Source of the DNA: Amphiura filiformis
Lineage: Eukaryota; Echinodermata; Ophiuroidea; Amphilepidida; Amphiuridae
Reading direction: 5' to 3'
NCBI RefSeq assembly: GCF_039555335.1
Contig: NC_092628.1
Location: 34,246,965-34,310,964 of the forward strand
Length of the DNA: 64,000 nt
How positions within the stretch are numbered: position 1 is the stretch's first letter; every line of letters starts with the position of its first letter. Made by a program: the position numbers and the translations under genes. This document shows, one piece after another, positions 34,581-46,625 of the stretch. The notes beneath the pieces are model-generated. The model worked only from the letters and a program-made list of their open reading frames with translations. It was not told the origin of the DNA and did no database searches.

Positions 34581-35882
34581 CAGGGTGTCTCAATAAAAAT
34601 AGGCCCTGTGGTTTGGGGGACGTCACTTAAAATATCGGCAGTAAAATCAAAACTTTTTAAAGATTCAAACCCCATGACGTTTCTTCTTTAAATTGGTGCA
34701 CAAAACATGAAAATCCGTTAACGCGTCACAGAGATAATTGGGATTTTACAAACAGACCCATTTTTGGACCGTTCCAATGGGGCAATACACATTAAACACT
34801 AATGTTCTGCATTGTAGTTTATAATGGACAAAAAGAGATGAAGTTGCTAGGTACGAATTGAAAAGAAATTAACCAATCAATTAATATCTCAAAGAATGTT
34901 TTTCACACCTTTCTGTTTGGGTTAACAATATTGTTCAAATATTTCTCAAAAACAATATAGGGCCAAGCGGTCACCTAAATTTCATAAGTCGATATACATG
35001 ACCAGAAAAATGGTTCTTTCCTAAGAATGAATCTCACGAATAGCGTTAAGTGGCCCAAAAACGCTTGTTGATGCGCGACTAGTGACTTTCAAAACATAGC
35101 CTAAATAGGATTTACCCCTTTGAGCAAAAACATCCCTTTACAAGAATTTGGCACATTTTAACAAAAAATAAGTAGTTTTTTTTTAACTGAAAGGCAGCAC
35201 CAATACAGGCTTTTTTTAAAAAAGAATACACACTTTATATGATTTCTTTATAATTTTCCAATAATAATGTTTGAGTGATGGTCCTGGTGCAAATCAGTTG
35301 AGGAAGCACGTTTTGCGAATTATCGGGATCAATAAATAAATCCTAAACCAAGTAAAGCTATATAAACGCATCAACTATAACGGAACGCAATTCTCCCGAT
35401 TCATTATCTGAAAGAAGATTTTTTTCCTGGTCAAGCATTTGTAAATTATGAAATTTGCATGACCCCATGGCCCTTTTGTTGCTTGGGAAATGTATGAACT
35501 TCATTTTTAGAAGGTATATTTTCACATATTTTAACCCAAAGAGAAAGGTGTGAAAAATATTCTTTGGGAGATTGATTGATTGGTTGGTTCATGTTTTTAA
35601 CTTGTACCCGGCAAGACTGAGAGTTTACTTCATTTCTTTATTCCATTCTAAACTACAATGCAGCATACTATGTGTATTGCCCCATTGGAACGGTCCAAAA
35701 ATGGGTCTCTTTGTACAATCCCAATTATCTCAGTGACGCGTGAACAGATTTTGCTGGTTTGCGCATCATCTTAAAGACAAAACGTCATGGTTCTTGAATC
35801 TACAAAAAAGTTTTGATTTTACTACAGAAATTTTAAGTTACGTCCCCTAATCCACATGGCCTATTTTTATTGAGACACCCTG
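34581..35882. mobile_element. Long palindromic Tc1/mariner-type element, 1.3 kb
   Basis: Identical ends CAGGGTGTCTCAATAAAAAT lie in inverted orientation with TA on both flanks. Arms of several hundred bases mirror each other imperfectly (CCGTTCCAATGGGGCAATAC against GTATTGCCCCATTGGAACGG). No transposase frame is found. The end sequence resembles the 39017-40042 element (CAGGGTGTC). Confidence 0.8.
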
Positions 35883-36641
35883 TATATACAAAGGCGTGTT
35901 GCACTAACGTCACTTCCAAACTCAAATAAAGTATACAATTGATTCAATGTAGAAATGATGACTTGGTCTACTCATGCATGACCAACTGAATCAAAATTTA
36001 CTCAAAAGTGTGAGATGTTTGGATGTCTCGACTATGAAAAAAAATGTGTGTCACATTGTACATTGTAATCACAGATCAGATCTTGAACTACACTATCAAC
36101 CTTCTCAATAATGCCTTTGAATTTAAAATTTTTACAAATATTATAAAGCACTGTTTTGTGTGTTGCCGTAGCACCAAAATATGTACATTTAGCATCAAGC
36201 ATAAAACCAAAAAAGAAAAAGGTTTGTCTCGCAAACTCATGCGTGTAGCTATGTGAAATTAGTTTTGCGATGCAACCAGCCCATTTTGAGCTTTTTTTGG
36301 TTTTTTTAGTTGTCATAAAAAAGGAAAAATTGCCACTGCCAAAAAGAAGTGAGGTACAAACACAATAAAAAATCCTACATTTCACATGGCCAAATGTTTG
36401 GGAGACAAACCTATTTTGATTGGCTATAGGTTGATAGTAAAGATAGACATAGGCCTTACACATTGGCCTTAGTGCCTCAATATTACTTTTTATGGGAACC
36501 TACTGCAAACACAGTCTGCTTTGTATAATTAATATTATTAAATGCAGTTGTATAATTCTTTTTAACAGTGATGTCACTGTATAAGAAGTTACAATTCAGA
36601 AGCATTAACTACCATTGTAATACTGAATTATATATCATATA

Positions 36642-36847
36642 CCGTAAACAGTCGCCTATAGGCGCACCTGGGCTCCTTTGCCTTGGGGGTAAATTTCATG
36701 TGGAAATAGATAGCTCCCTCCTCTGAAATCCCAACAAGAATTAAGGTTCCGTGCCCTTATTTGCTGGAGGGAATTTTACAGGAGGGCACTTGTAGGTTGT
36801 GCCTAAAATTCAACTTATCCATAGCGCCATTAGGCGAAGGTTTACGG
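36642..36847. mobile_element. TA-flanked MITE with CCGTAAAC ends
   Basis: CCGTAAACAGTCGCCTATAG and GGCGAAGGTTTACGG are mirrored ends with TA on both sides. GGCGC and GCGCC blocks just inside are also mirrored. Confidence 0.7.
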
Positions 36848-36849
36848 TA

Positions 36850-39014
36850 CTTGAATCCACTATAATAGATGTTTATGGTCTAACATTGTGTGGTATTTGT
36901 GATATTGTGTAATATATTGTATGTTTTAATATCAAGTCAATTTGTTTTCTTGTATGTTTTTATCCCCAAACAGTAATGAAATAACTCTGTCCACAAAACC
37001 CAAGATCTTGCAACTTTTTAACCTTACAAAGAAAATGTGTGAAAACTATTCAGCAAAAGTATTTCTATATATATTATACAGCATTCCAGTGTAGCCTATA
37101 CTAACATTCGCTTTTTATATTACTAAGGAAACAAGCATGAAAGATTCCAAGATAAATTTGACCAAACTTACCATGTGCATCTTCCAGTAGGCCCAATTAC
37201 ACTTTGAGCATATTTGCACTAGCATACAGAGAGGTTGGGCCTCTCTTCCACTAATCGATGTCATGCACATCTGTTGTGCAATCATGACAACAGACCGGCA
37301 ATGGGATTGGCCAATTATGTGTCAAAGCTGCATTCAGCGCTCATGAAGGGTCGCAAAGGAAATACAAACTATGTTACCAATCAGGACCACACTTCTGTGT
37401 TAATGTCATCTATGTGCTAAACAATCAAAACAAAATCTAATCTTCTCTGAAAGCAATTGTACAGTAAAAATGTTGTACATATTTAAAATGTACATCAATT
37501 CAGCTTGGGAAAAGGTCCGCAGTATCCCCCCATCCCTACAGGGTGTAGCATGAGCCTGGGGGCATGGACAAGGCGCAGTGCAGGCCCTTTTAACATCTCC
37601 TTTGTCACTTTTGTTCGGAGCCCCTGAACCCTCAGGCCTCTGGACTTTGTCCACCCGCTTGCTACACCCCTGACTCTAGAAGGTACATGTGCAAAGTATG
37701 CTTCTGATGTGCTATAAGAATCTTCATTCACCAGCATACTTGCTAATAAAATAGAGTTGTATGTCTTGTTGGAGCCAATTCAATTGTGATGTTGATGGCA
37801 TTTAAAGGGAAATCTATTCCATATTGTTGCTCCAAGTCACTCATGATTGTGTGTTGTTGTAAGATTACACATTAAATGAAGAGTTTATGTGCAAAATGTG
37901 ATATACTGTACATATATCCAAAGTTTGCCTTGTGTTACTTTAGAAATATTGCTATATTAATTTCTTTGTTGTCTAAATATGTGCTTGGTTCTTTTTAAGT
38001 GATATTCTATTTTAACAGAGTATTTCATGATCCTAGCATCCTCTTTTTATGACATTTTTCAGATATCCACAAAAAAGCTCATTTCCAAAATTTCAGATTC
38101 TGATTTTGCTCCATAGGTCGCTGTGTTGAATTATGTTCTGATGTACCAGAACGTAATCCAAATTTGGCGATATTTTTGCTATAAAATTAATCAGCAAGAA
38201 TTTTTCTATACATAAATATTATGTAGCCAGAGGTTTCCAGTGATACTAAAATCTCAACGTTTTTTGAGAAAAGTGGGGGATGAGGCTGTGGATCATGGAA
38301 TGCTCCTTTAATGGGTAGATTATTCATCTTTTATTTGGGAAATGTTTTACATGTGTAGTGTAATAATTATTTTTTTGTATTCAATTATCAATATTCATGA
38401 AACACACCAAGGCAGCGATGGTGTATGTATGGAACCTCTTCAAATGTACATTTTGTCAGTTCATATATATGTATATTCAAATGCTTTATTTTACTGATAC
38501 ATGTTTCATTTGGACATATGACCAAAGTATGAAATAAATATGAATGGCTTAGACAATCAATAATTATGTCAAATTTATTCAGTTTCATGCAAAGATCATG
38601 TTTTCATGATTTATCACAAATAAAAAGCAAGATATTGGTCCCTTGTTGGCCCTAAATAAACTCAACACTATATTGGGTCCCGGGTATTGGGTAACCATGA
38701 TTGTTCAAATACCCTTTTACGTGGTTTTTTCAATCAGTTTACCGCCATTTTTTCATGCAAAATTTTAACACAAAATTGGCAAAAAAATACCATTTTTGTC
38801 TTTTGTAAGGACAATTTTAGCTACTCCTTATCAATGAAACTTAATTGCGACTTAAAATAGATGGGCTTTTAGTGTGCTTTCAATCACAATGTACTTCACT
38901 CCATACCAGCCAACTCTGAAAAACTATATATCGCTGAATACTCATGGTTAATGGTTCAAACTAACTCAGTTGTTGTTTCTTAAATTGCTCCAATTCCATG
39001 TCTAATATACAAGA
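36850..39014. other. Intergenic region with no supported gene
   Basis: AT-rich DNA. A GC-richer stretch at 37528-37676 (CTACAGGGTGTAGCATGAGC, ending GCTACACCCCTG) looks like a transposon end pair and shares TTAACATCTCC-type sequence with 42280-42370 in the other orientation. Nothing else is recognised. Confidence 0.4.
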
Positions 39015-39016
39015 TA

Positions 39017-40042
39017 CAGGGTGTCCCAAAAAAAAGAGGCCCCTCATTGTGCCCTCTTTTTCGCCTATTTCTGATAAGTTGATCAAATATATTTTGGTAT
39101 GTAAAGAAACCTTTAATTGTAAGCTTTAATAAACCAAAACAATTATTTCAACCCGCTCACAACTTTTGAAGATATGTCCTTTTAAAGACAAGTACCCGTT
39201 TTTCACTTTGTCCACGGATAGCAAACGGAGTGGTTGGGATGGGTCATGCTGTGGATTGGCCTGCGAGATCACCAGACCTCACACCACTTGATTTCTTCAT
39301 TTGTGGCAAAATCTAAGATCTTTGCAAACGTATTACTGCTATATTCGCAAGTATCCGGCGCACAAGGTTGGTACATAACGCAATTGATGCAATGAGGAAT
39401 ACGGCTGAAACCTGTATTCGTCAAGGAGGCAACCAGGTAGAGGGCAAAGCAGCACAGTAAACTTACTTCAAAAGAACCAAAGACAAACTACACAGCCCTT
39501 TTCAGGGCTACCTTTTATCACAAAAAGAGAAATGACTTATGTTGTCAACATAAGAAAGCAAGAAACAATAAAGTAAGAAAGTAAGAAACATAATAAAACA
39601 AAAAGGCATAAAATAACCAAGAAAAGCATAAGTAATTGCAAGTATAGCAAAAGAAGTCCCATCCCACATCAATTTAGCCCAAATTATTGACACTTAACAA
39701 TATCCATAACCCATAAGCTCACCGGTAAAGCCCATTCCCTAAAATAAAGTTGTTATTTTATAAAGTTATCACCGAGGAATGTTTTATATTCATGCATGGT
39801 ATATATGCACTTTTCAATCTTTGAAGTAGCCAAACCTCCTCCGTGGACAGAGTGAAAAACGGATACATTTCTTTAAAAGGGCATTATCTTCAAAAGTTAT
39901 GAGCCGATTGAAATAATTGTTTCGGTTTATTAAAGCTAACGGATTAAGGCTTCTTTACATATCAACATATACTTGATCAACTTTTCGGAAATAGGAGAAA
40001 CAGAGGGCGCAATGTGGGGCCTCTTTTTTGGGGGACACCCTG
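39017..40042. mobile_element. Mariner-like transposon relic, 1026 bp
   Basis: Inverted ends CAGGGTGTCCCAAAAAAAAG and the complement of CTTTTTTGGGGGACACCCTG are flanked by TA. Sub-terminal regions are also mirrored (TTGATCAA...AAGCTTTAATAAACC against its complement). The interior carries the C-terminal part of a mariner-type transposase at 39242-39460. At 1.0 kb with only part of the gene, it is a deleted, inactive copy. Confidence 0.8.
39242..39460 (+). pseudogene. Mariner transposase C-terminal fragment
   Basis: Translation gives GHAVDWPARSPDLTPLDFF and ICGKI, then after one stop codon DLCKRITAIFASIRRTRLVH and MRNTAETCIRQGG. WPxRSPDLTPLDFF surrounds the third catalytic Asp of mariner DDE/D transposases (known family feature). 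The first two catalytic acids are missing, so it cannot be functional. Confidence 0.8.
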
Positions 40043-40604
40043 TACAACACATTTAGATTTTCCCAAAGTATCCATTTTATCTGAAAATTCCTTAAACCTG
40101 AATGTCCTCAATTTTTGACAATGTCAAAAAAAAACACCCTTTTGCAATATTTAGAGCATGGATAAACACTGTAGTGTTGTAGGGACCAGAATATTGATAA
40201 TAATAAATATTAAAGATGCTTCTTTTCAAAAAAAATATTAAAGTAGTTCTTTTCTCCCTTCTTAGTTCTGGTTCAAAGGCATTTACATTTTTGCCAAAAA
40301 TCCTGAGCCACTGCATGATTTGAGATAACATATGAAAGAGTTGCTGTGTCTATTTGCAAACATTCTTCTTGTCAACAAATCCTTTGATTGAGAAATGAGT
40401 CAAGATGCCAACACCAATGAAATAGAATTGCTGCCCTCAACATGCACTTTATGCAATAAGGATTGAGAGTGAGGATGTTGCCAACAAATAGATATAAGCC
40501 AACATTTTCAAAGGTGATTCAGGCACTTGGGTCTTAAAGTCAATGTGCCCTCATTAATTTATATGGGCCTAAACTCCAAATGTGGTTTTTAAAGGGCACC
40601 CAAC

Positions 40605-40745
40605 AAACACAAAAATATTTGCAAAACATAAGCGTGGTTTGGTTTTGGTCAAAATATTTTAATAACATTTAATGTTGGGGTACATAAAGGTCTCAAAAAT
40701 ATTTTTAAAACATTTTTTTTTTCATGAAAAAAACACTACAACATT
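40605..40745. repeat. Repeat related to 61500-61720
   Basis: CACCCAACAAACACAAAAAT, GGTTTTGGTCAAAATATTTT and AATAACATTTAATGTTGGGG recur as the reverse complement near 61620-61715. AT-rich palindromic steps (AAACATTTTT/AAAACGTTT) fill both. It looks like one dispersed MITE family, and a third relative may be at 41755-41890. Confidence 0.5.
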
Positions 40746-40750
40746 TTAAG

Positions 40751-41343
40751 AATTGAATACCTGAGTGGAAGAAGGGCCCAACTCCAATTTTTTACAAAAA
40801 TGAGTTAGACCCAGCATTTTATTGCCAGCAGACTGTTCTTCCATGTGTGTGAAAGATGAGCCAAAATCCACTCTCTAAATAGTCTTCCACGTACACTTAA
40901 TCATGGTTTTCATGGAAGAAAGGCCCAACTCCATGGAGTTGGGCCCTTCTTCCAGTTAAAGAGGAATTTTGTTCATCCATGAAATCTGCTTTTCACTGCA
41001 ATAAACTTTCTTGCTAACCTATTACATGCTTCTACTTGTGCAATTAATGGATAATTACCAAATTTCTGTAGCTATTTATAACACATCTGCTTACGGAACT
41101 GGCACTTGCAGTATATTAGTGGAAGAAGGGCCCAACTCCAGCTCGTATTAAGACCTGTACCGTTGCCATGGAAACATCATATATAATTTCGAATGTATGT
41201 AATATTGTATGTTCATGTATTAAAGGTCCCCTGAAGATGAAAACATTATATCTATAAAACTTTTCCAAATATTAAGTTTTTTCTTAATATCTCTAAAACA
41301 GTTTTCATGGAGTTGGGCCCTTCTTCCACTCAGGTATTCAATT
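40751..41343. mobile_element. MITE with 36-base perfect inverted ends
   Basis: AATTGAATACCTGAGTGGAA and GAAGGGCCCAACTCCA at the left are mirrored exactly at the right. GAAGAAGGGCCCAACTCCA or its complement also occurs at two internal sites (near 40930 and 41125), so the end sequence has been duplicated inside. Confidence 0.8.
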
Positions 41344-43022
41344 ATGTAGAAATTTAGAGAATAAAAGATAGTATTTTGTCTTTTGCCTATCCAATATTGT
41401 GTCATAATGGATGGGCTGGCCAATATTTTGAGTAGTGGATGCCGGCGCAGCTGGCATCCGCTACGATTTTTGTGAGGACATCCCCGTTGTTTTAAATGTG
41501 AGGACATCCCCGTTGTTTTAAATGAACGAAACCATCACGAACATCTAAGCCGCTGAATCGCGTTCTTAGTTCTCGCATGTGTACATGTATTACGCGAACG
41601 CATTATCGCGTGATCATTGAGGAGCAACAAGCGTGCCGCCGTTGCGTGGCGGCGCGCGCCCTGACTAATATCACTATCAACCATGAGATATTATACACCA
41701 GAAAACCAATCAAATTACGTGAATTCTTTACAAGACGCACCCATTGAATAAGAATGTAAAATATTTGTTGGCAAAGGTTTTTGCCAAATATTTTATCAAC
41801 ACTTTAAAAATAACATTACGTCAGAGAGTTTTACATCATGTTAAAATGTTTTTGAATAAAAATGTTTCATAAAGGGTCCAAACGTTAAGTTGCTAATTGT
41901 AACTATCAGGTCACACTAAACACTGAAGTGGTTGGTCTGTTTGTCCTTGTACCAGATCTTGATGGGGCTGGGCTGCCTGAAAGAGTCACCATACATTGTA
42001 AGGCAGTTGAGGTCCAATAAAATTATATACTCTTCAAATTTAACATTTCCATCTGTAGTACTAGCATGGGCCCCTAGTATGTCGGAAAATGTATGCAAAT
42101 TGTGTTTCCATCACCCATGTACAGAATTAAAGAAAAATCAATTTAATAAATTACCTTCATCAGACATAGTACAAAAAATACAAAAAATGTTACTAGTATT
42201 AATTACCAAATTGGCTATTTGAGCCATTCAGCTTGCGCTAAAATTATGTCATACATTCGTACATACATAAGGCTGATAAAGATGTTAAAAGGGCTTATGG
42301 AGGAGATGTTAAAAGGGGGGTGCACTGTCCCCTTGTCCATGCCTTCCCAGACTCTTACTACACCACTGCATAGAAACAATCAAATATTTATACAAACTAG
42401 CACACAAGATCAAATTAATGATGCTTAACAGTTATGCCTCATTAATTTGATCATGAGCGCTAGTTTGTAATGTGTGAGTGTTTCTATGTTTCAGTGCACA
42501 ATGTGTAAGCCTTATGCCAAAATAAGTTGACATTCAAGTAATTGATGTGAATGTATTAATGTACCTGTTATTAATAGTATGATAAATGGAATATATAGAT
42601 TATTTTGATGTACGGTTCTTTTCATGATTTTCGATAGTTCCCATGGTTATACTCGACAAGCGGCTAGGGGACGCAGGGGTAACCTTGTCAATCAATGGTT
42701 ATTCTATTGTCCGCCAAAGTTTAAAGCCAGTGACATCACCAATACGTTTACCCATGGTCAATCCAATCGATAGGCAATTATCCCATTATGGTAGGGCTAG
42801 AGCTTGAGCACCATCTGCGAAATTGACCAAGTTTAACTCGTATGCGCATAAACTTGCATGGAATAAAAGTTTAATAAATATAAAATATTACAATTTGAAA
42901 TGAAATAAAAGATTATTAATAATGATAACAATGAATAGTTATCACAATGTTAAAATTCATTCATTCATTTTTATTTCATATATAGGGCCTACATATTAAA
43001 ATAATAATAATATTGGCTACAA

Positions 43023-43037
43023 GCATCATCATCATCA

Positions 43038-43081
<44 letters not shown>

Positions 43082-43084
43082 ATG

Positions 43085-43131
<47 letters not shown>

Positions 43132-43150
43132 ATAATAATAATAATAATAG
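43023..43150. repeat. CAT/ATA trinucleotide microsatellite
   Basis: Long CAT tracts (43023-43130), broken once by ATGATC, are followed by ATA repeats to 43150. They lie within the 42656-44574 element. Confidence 0.95.
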
Positions 43151-43669
43151 TATAAAATAAATATTAAAATTGTAAACTTTCAAACTTTATGTTATAAAGT
43201 TATGTTAAATCATTGGCCATTTATTATGGCCTATAGTATTCAGATACCACATAATCTAGCCTACATTTTAATGTGAAAGTTGAAAGACCATGATAGTTGA
43301 ACATAGTTCAAAATTGAATAAAACAATATATAAAATAATAACAATAATAATATTGCTACACTAAATATATGAGAATAAATAAATACGATTATTACTAAAA
43401 ACAAGAAATCTTACTATTTCTATAAATTTGAAAACACATAAGATTTAATATCCTGCTTTTTTAAAAACCAAATAAACGCGTTTTCAACTGAGATGTAGGC
43501 CTAGGTATTTTCGTCTCAGATTCTCAAGTTATATAACAAGTTAAAATATTCATTCTGTCAGTGTGCGGGACAGGCCTACAAGATGTTACTTGAAATGGTA
43601 TATTTAACATGTTTAATTTATAGGCCTATGATAAAAAATGTTTTTCTTTAATTAAAAAAAATCCTGTAT

Positions 43670-44095
43670 TATATACTTCATTAATATATTCTTGTTCATT
43701 GATTGGTTAAAAGTGGATCACATGACTAAAAATAGTTCTGCCATCAGTACTCCTATCCGTAAATAGTACCTCTAAGCCGTAAATAGTATTTTCAATGTCC
43801 CGGATGAGCCGTAAATAGTACCTCCAAGCCGTAAATAGTACTTTTGACCATGCCTTCCGCGTGCGCGCATTCGATGCGACGGAACAGTTAACGCACGCGA
43901 AACTGCCATAGCGTGATTTCGCGCTGCTGTAATTGGTTAGCCCGATTTTAGGCTATTCGATTTTTTTGAAGGGCAAAATATAGGTTTTGCTTAAACTGGC
44001 CGTGCTGTTCACTCAGGATAGAAGCTGGAGAGTCAAAACATCAAATAATTTTCTTTTAACCAATCAATGAACAAAGAACATATTAATGAAGTATA
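43670..44095. mobile_element. Inner inverted-repeat element nested in 42656-44574
   Basis: ATATACTTCATTAATATATT and TTGTTCATTGATTGGTTAAA are mirrored by TTTAACCAATCAATGAACAA and AATATATTAATGAAGTATAT-like sequence. Between them CCGTAAATAGTAC or a close form occurs four times (43758-43850), followed by a CpG-rich patch. A separate hairpin (GTTAAAACTATGG/CCATAGTTTTAAC) lies at 44134-44241. Confidence 0.6.
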
Positions 44096-44796
44096 TAAAA
44101 CAAATATATAGGCTACTGTTTTTATCGAAAGTTCTGTTAAAACTATGGTCCTCGTTGAGATCAATTAATACTATTTTCCTTGGGCTGCGCTCAAGGAAAA
44201 AATAGTACTATTGATCTCACCTTGGGCCCATAGTTTTAACCAGAACCTCTCATGGTAGTATATATTTGTATATTATTATAGTATATAATATTATCATCAT
44301 TTTATTATTATTATTATTATTTCGGTGGTTTTTTAAAATCGTAATCATTAAGAATAAATTAAGTCATGACATCCTGCTGCTGAATCCAGCCTACCAGGTA
44401 GGCCCTACCTGGCTGAATCCCGGGCTGAATCGTAAAGTTTTAAAGCATGCCGCCATATACGATCTTGATCTTATTTTTATCGATATACATCGATCACTTA
44501 TCGGATTAAGTATTGGACACAATAGATGAAGTATTTGATTGACAAGGTTACCCCTGCGTCCCCTAGCCGCTTGTTTATACTCGTCAGTCAGAAATGTCAG
44601 GATAGGATTTTGTTTTACCAAATATGATTATTCTTGCAGAAATAAACTTGGAATGATAAAGAGAAAATAATACTTGTGTATTTTGTCATTAATTAGAGTA
44701 CTATTGAGAAAATTAATATAGAAAATAAGACAAAGCATTACAAATATGGCCAAATAAAATTAGGGTAGGAAGTTTGGGGTTTTTGATTGTGTTCTA

Positions 44797-44920
44797 AAGG
44801 CTGCGTTCACATAGAGGTATACTGTATACGGTATTCACTATACGAACTCAGCCTGATCGAATGAGCGTATATTGTATAGCGAACACCGTATGCAGTATAC
44901 TTCTATGTGAACGCAGCCTT
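44797..44920. mobile_element. Short palindromic MITE
   Basis: AAGGCTGCGTTCACATAGA and TATACTGTATACGGTATTC are mirrored on the right by GAACACCGTATGCAGTATA and TCTATGTGAACGCAGCCTT. The hairpin covers nearly the whole 124 bases. Confidence 0.75.
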
Positions 44921-45284
44921 AAAGAATATACTCCTTATTACAGAAAAATACAGCACTTATTTATATTTATTGACAAAATATAATCCTGGGTTTTTTTTCT
45001 TTGAACAACTTCATTTGGAATACAAGATTCAACTTAACATTGTTCTTTTTGTGCAATTCCAGTTAAGAAACATTGTTTACTCACATTTGCCATTACTCAC
45101 ATTTGCCAGTCTGAAGAAACCACTTATCTATATGTAGTGTAGGGGTGAAACGTCACTAAACTGTAAGTAAAGTAGTAAACAACATTTTTTACTGGAATTG
45201 CACAAAAGAATGATGTAAACAATAATCCTGATTTGTCCCGGGTTTTGTCAAATGAAATATGGCTACATTATAATCCTTAAGCTG

Positions 45285-45610
45285 ATTCTAACTGGCAATA
45301 AAAGTCAAATTTTAATATTTTTGTAATTGAAAAACATGCAATTTTGAATGTTTTCTTAAAATCGCAGTCACAAACCCAAACACAAAATTCATACACTTGG
45401 CACTAGTCGAAAGCATTCAAAATTTTGAGTAGGCTACACACAAAATGTATGAGTTTGCTCATAATTTTAATAGTTTGTCTTAATTTTGATAAGAAACGAT
45501 AATGTAATTATTTAAAAGTGTATTTTCCAAGAAGTGGAATGCATGACATGAAAATAAGTCTTAGTACAACTCTTTGGGCTGGATTGTCACAGCATTGGAA
45601 AAACGCCCTA
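45285..45610. mobile_element. Internal copy of the 32675-33205 MITE
   Basis: CTAACTGGCAATAAAAGTCA, ATTCAAAATTTTGAGTA and CTTTGGGCTGGATTGTCACA match the interior of 32675-33205 in the same orientation. The long inverted ends are missing or unrecognisable. Confidence 0.65.
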
Positions 45611-46625
45611 AAAACTCTTTTGTTTGTGGCTCTTATTTCCCAAAATTGCCCACTAATATTTTTTAAATCAAAAGAAATAGTGCTGTTATTTTTCTGCAGG
45701 AAAGTTAGTAAATGATCTGACATGTTTTCAACACTTGGAAGACAGTGATACATGCAGGAGATATCATGAGACTGCTAAAATGCATATTTTTATTTTTTAT
45801 TTATTTTTAACTTCAAATGGTCACAAACTACACGTGCTTTGTTCCATTTTAGAGCATTTAGTATTAAAATATCAATTTTAAATGACCTTTTTTTCCACCC
45901 TCATTTTTTTATAAATATTTAGTGTCGGCAGTATATTTAGGGTAGGTCGAGTTACACCAATCGAACAATTTTTTGGCCAAACATCAACAAAGCAGTTAAT
46001 TAAGGCACAATCAATGATGGTAGATGAGTCCCATCAACTCAACACACCAGAAAAAGCTTGTTTACTGTAAAGCTATTCAATTTTGCTAGTGCTTAATTTC
46101 ACTAATTGCCAATTGCCACCATTTTCATGGGTATTTAATTTCGCAAATCCAGCAATTCTATAGAACTCAATGCAACTCAATGGGTATTGTCTTATTTTGA
46201 TGTGTAACAAGCGCAAACCATTCTTTTTCAGATTCACCATTGAAAGTCAAATAATTTGATACCATAGGAGTATGTTTCATTTTTGCCCTCTGGTGGAGCC
46301 AAAATTAGACATTATATTGACTTCACAATGATACCCCTTTATTCATAACTCCATAACCATATGTCATAGATAAGTCAAACTACTTTTTCTGAATCCTTAT
46401 GACTAGAGGAACACATCATTGATTGTGTTTTTTTAAACCTAGTCTGAAGAATTTTGATTTTGACCCATGTAAAAGTTCAATGACCTTTTCCCACCAAATA
46501 AGGGTGTTGTTGAAATGCCTCCATATATCCTATAATGATCTGCATTATGTAATGTATCTTTGCTAAAAACATCAAATTTAACCTGATTTGCACAATGCTT
46601 ATGGGAATTTATTGAACTAAAGCAT

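Larger units (their letters stand above)
42656..44574. mobile_element. 1.9-kb element with 40-base TIRs and 9-bp TSD (Mutator-like size class)
   Basis: ACAAGCGGCTAGGGGACGCA and GGGGTAACCTTGTCAATCAA are mirrored at the right end with no or few mismatches. TTATACTCG is duplicated directly outside (42647-42655, 44575-44583). A 9-bp TSD with long TIRs is typical of MULE elements. No transposase frame is found. The interior contains a second inverted pair (43670-43715 with 44050-44095), CAT microsatellites and repeated CCGTAAATAGTAC. Confidence 0.75.

Noticed and set aside
36032-36463. 143-codon minus-strand open frame
   Set aside because: Composition reflects AT-rich DNA with poly-Phe and Lys runs; it has no recognisable domain and no splice support.
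42989-43183. Open frame of poly-Asp and poly-Met
   Set aside because: It is the CAT microsatellite read as codons.
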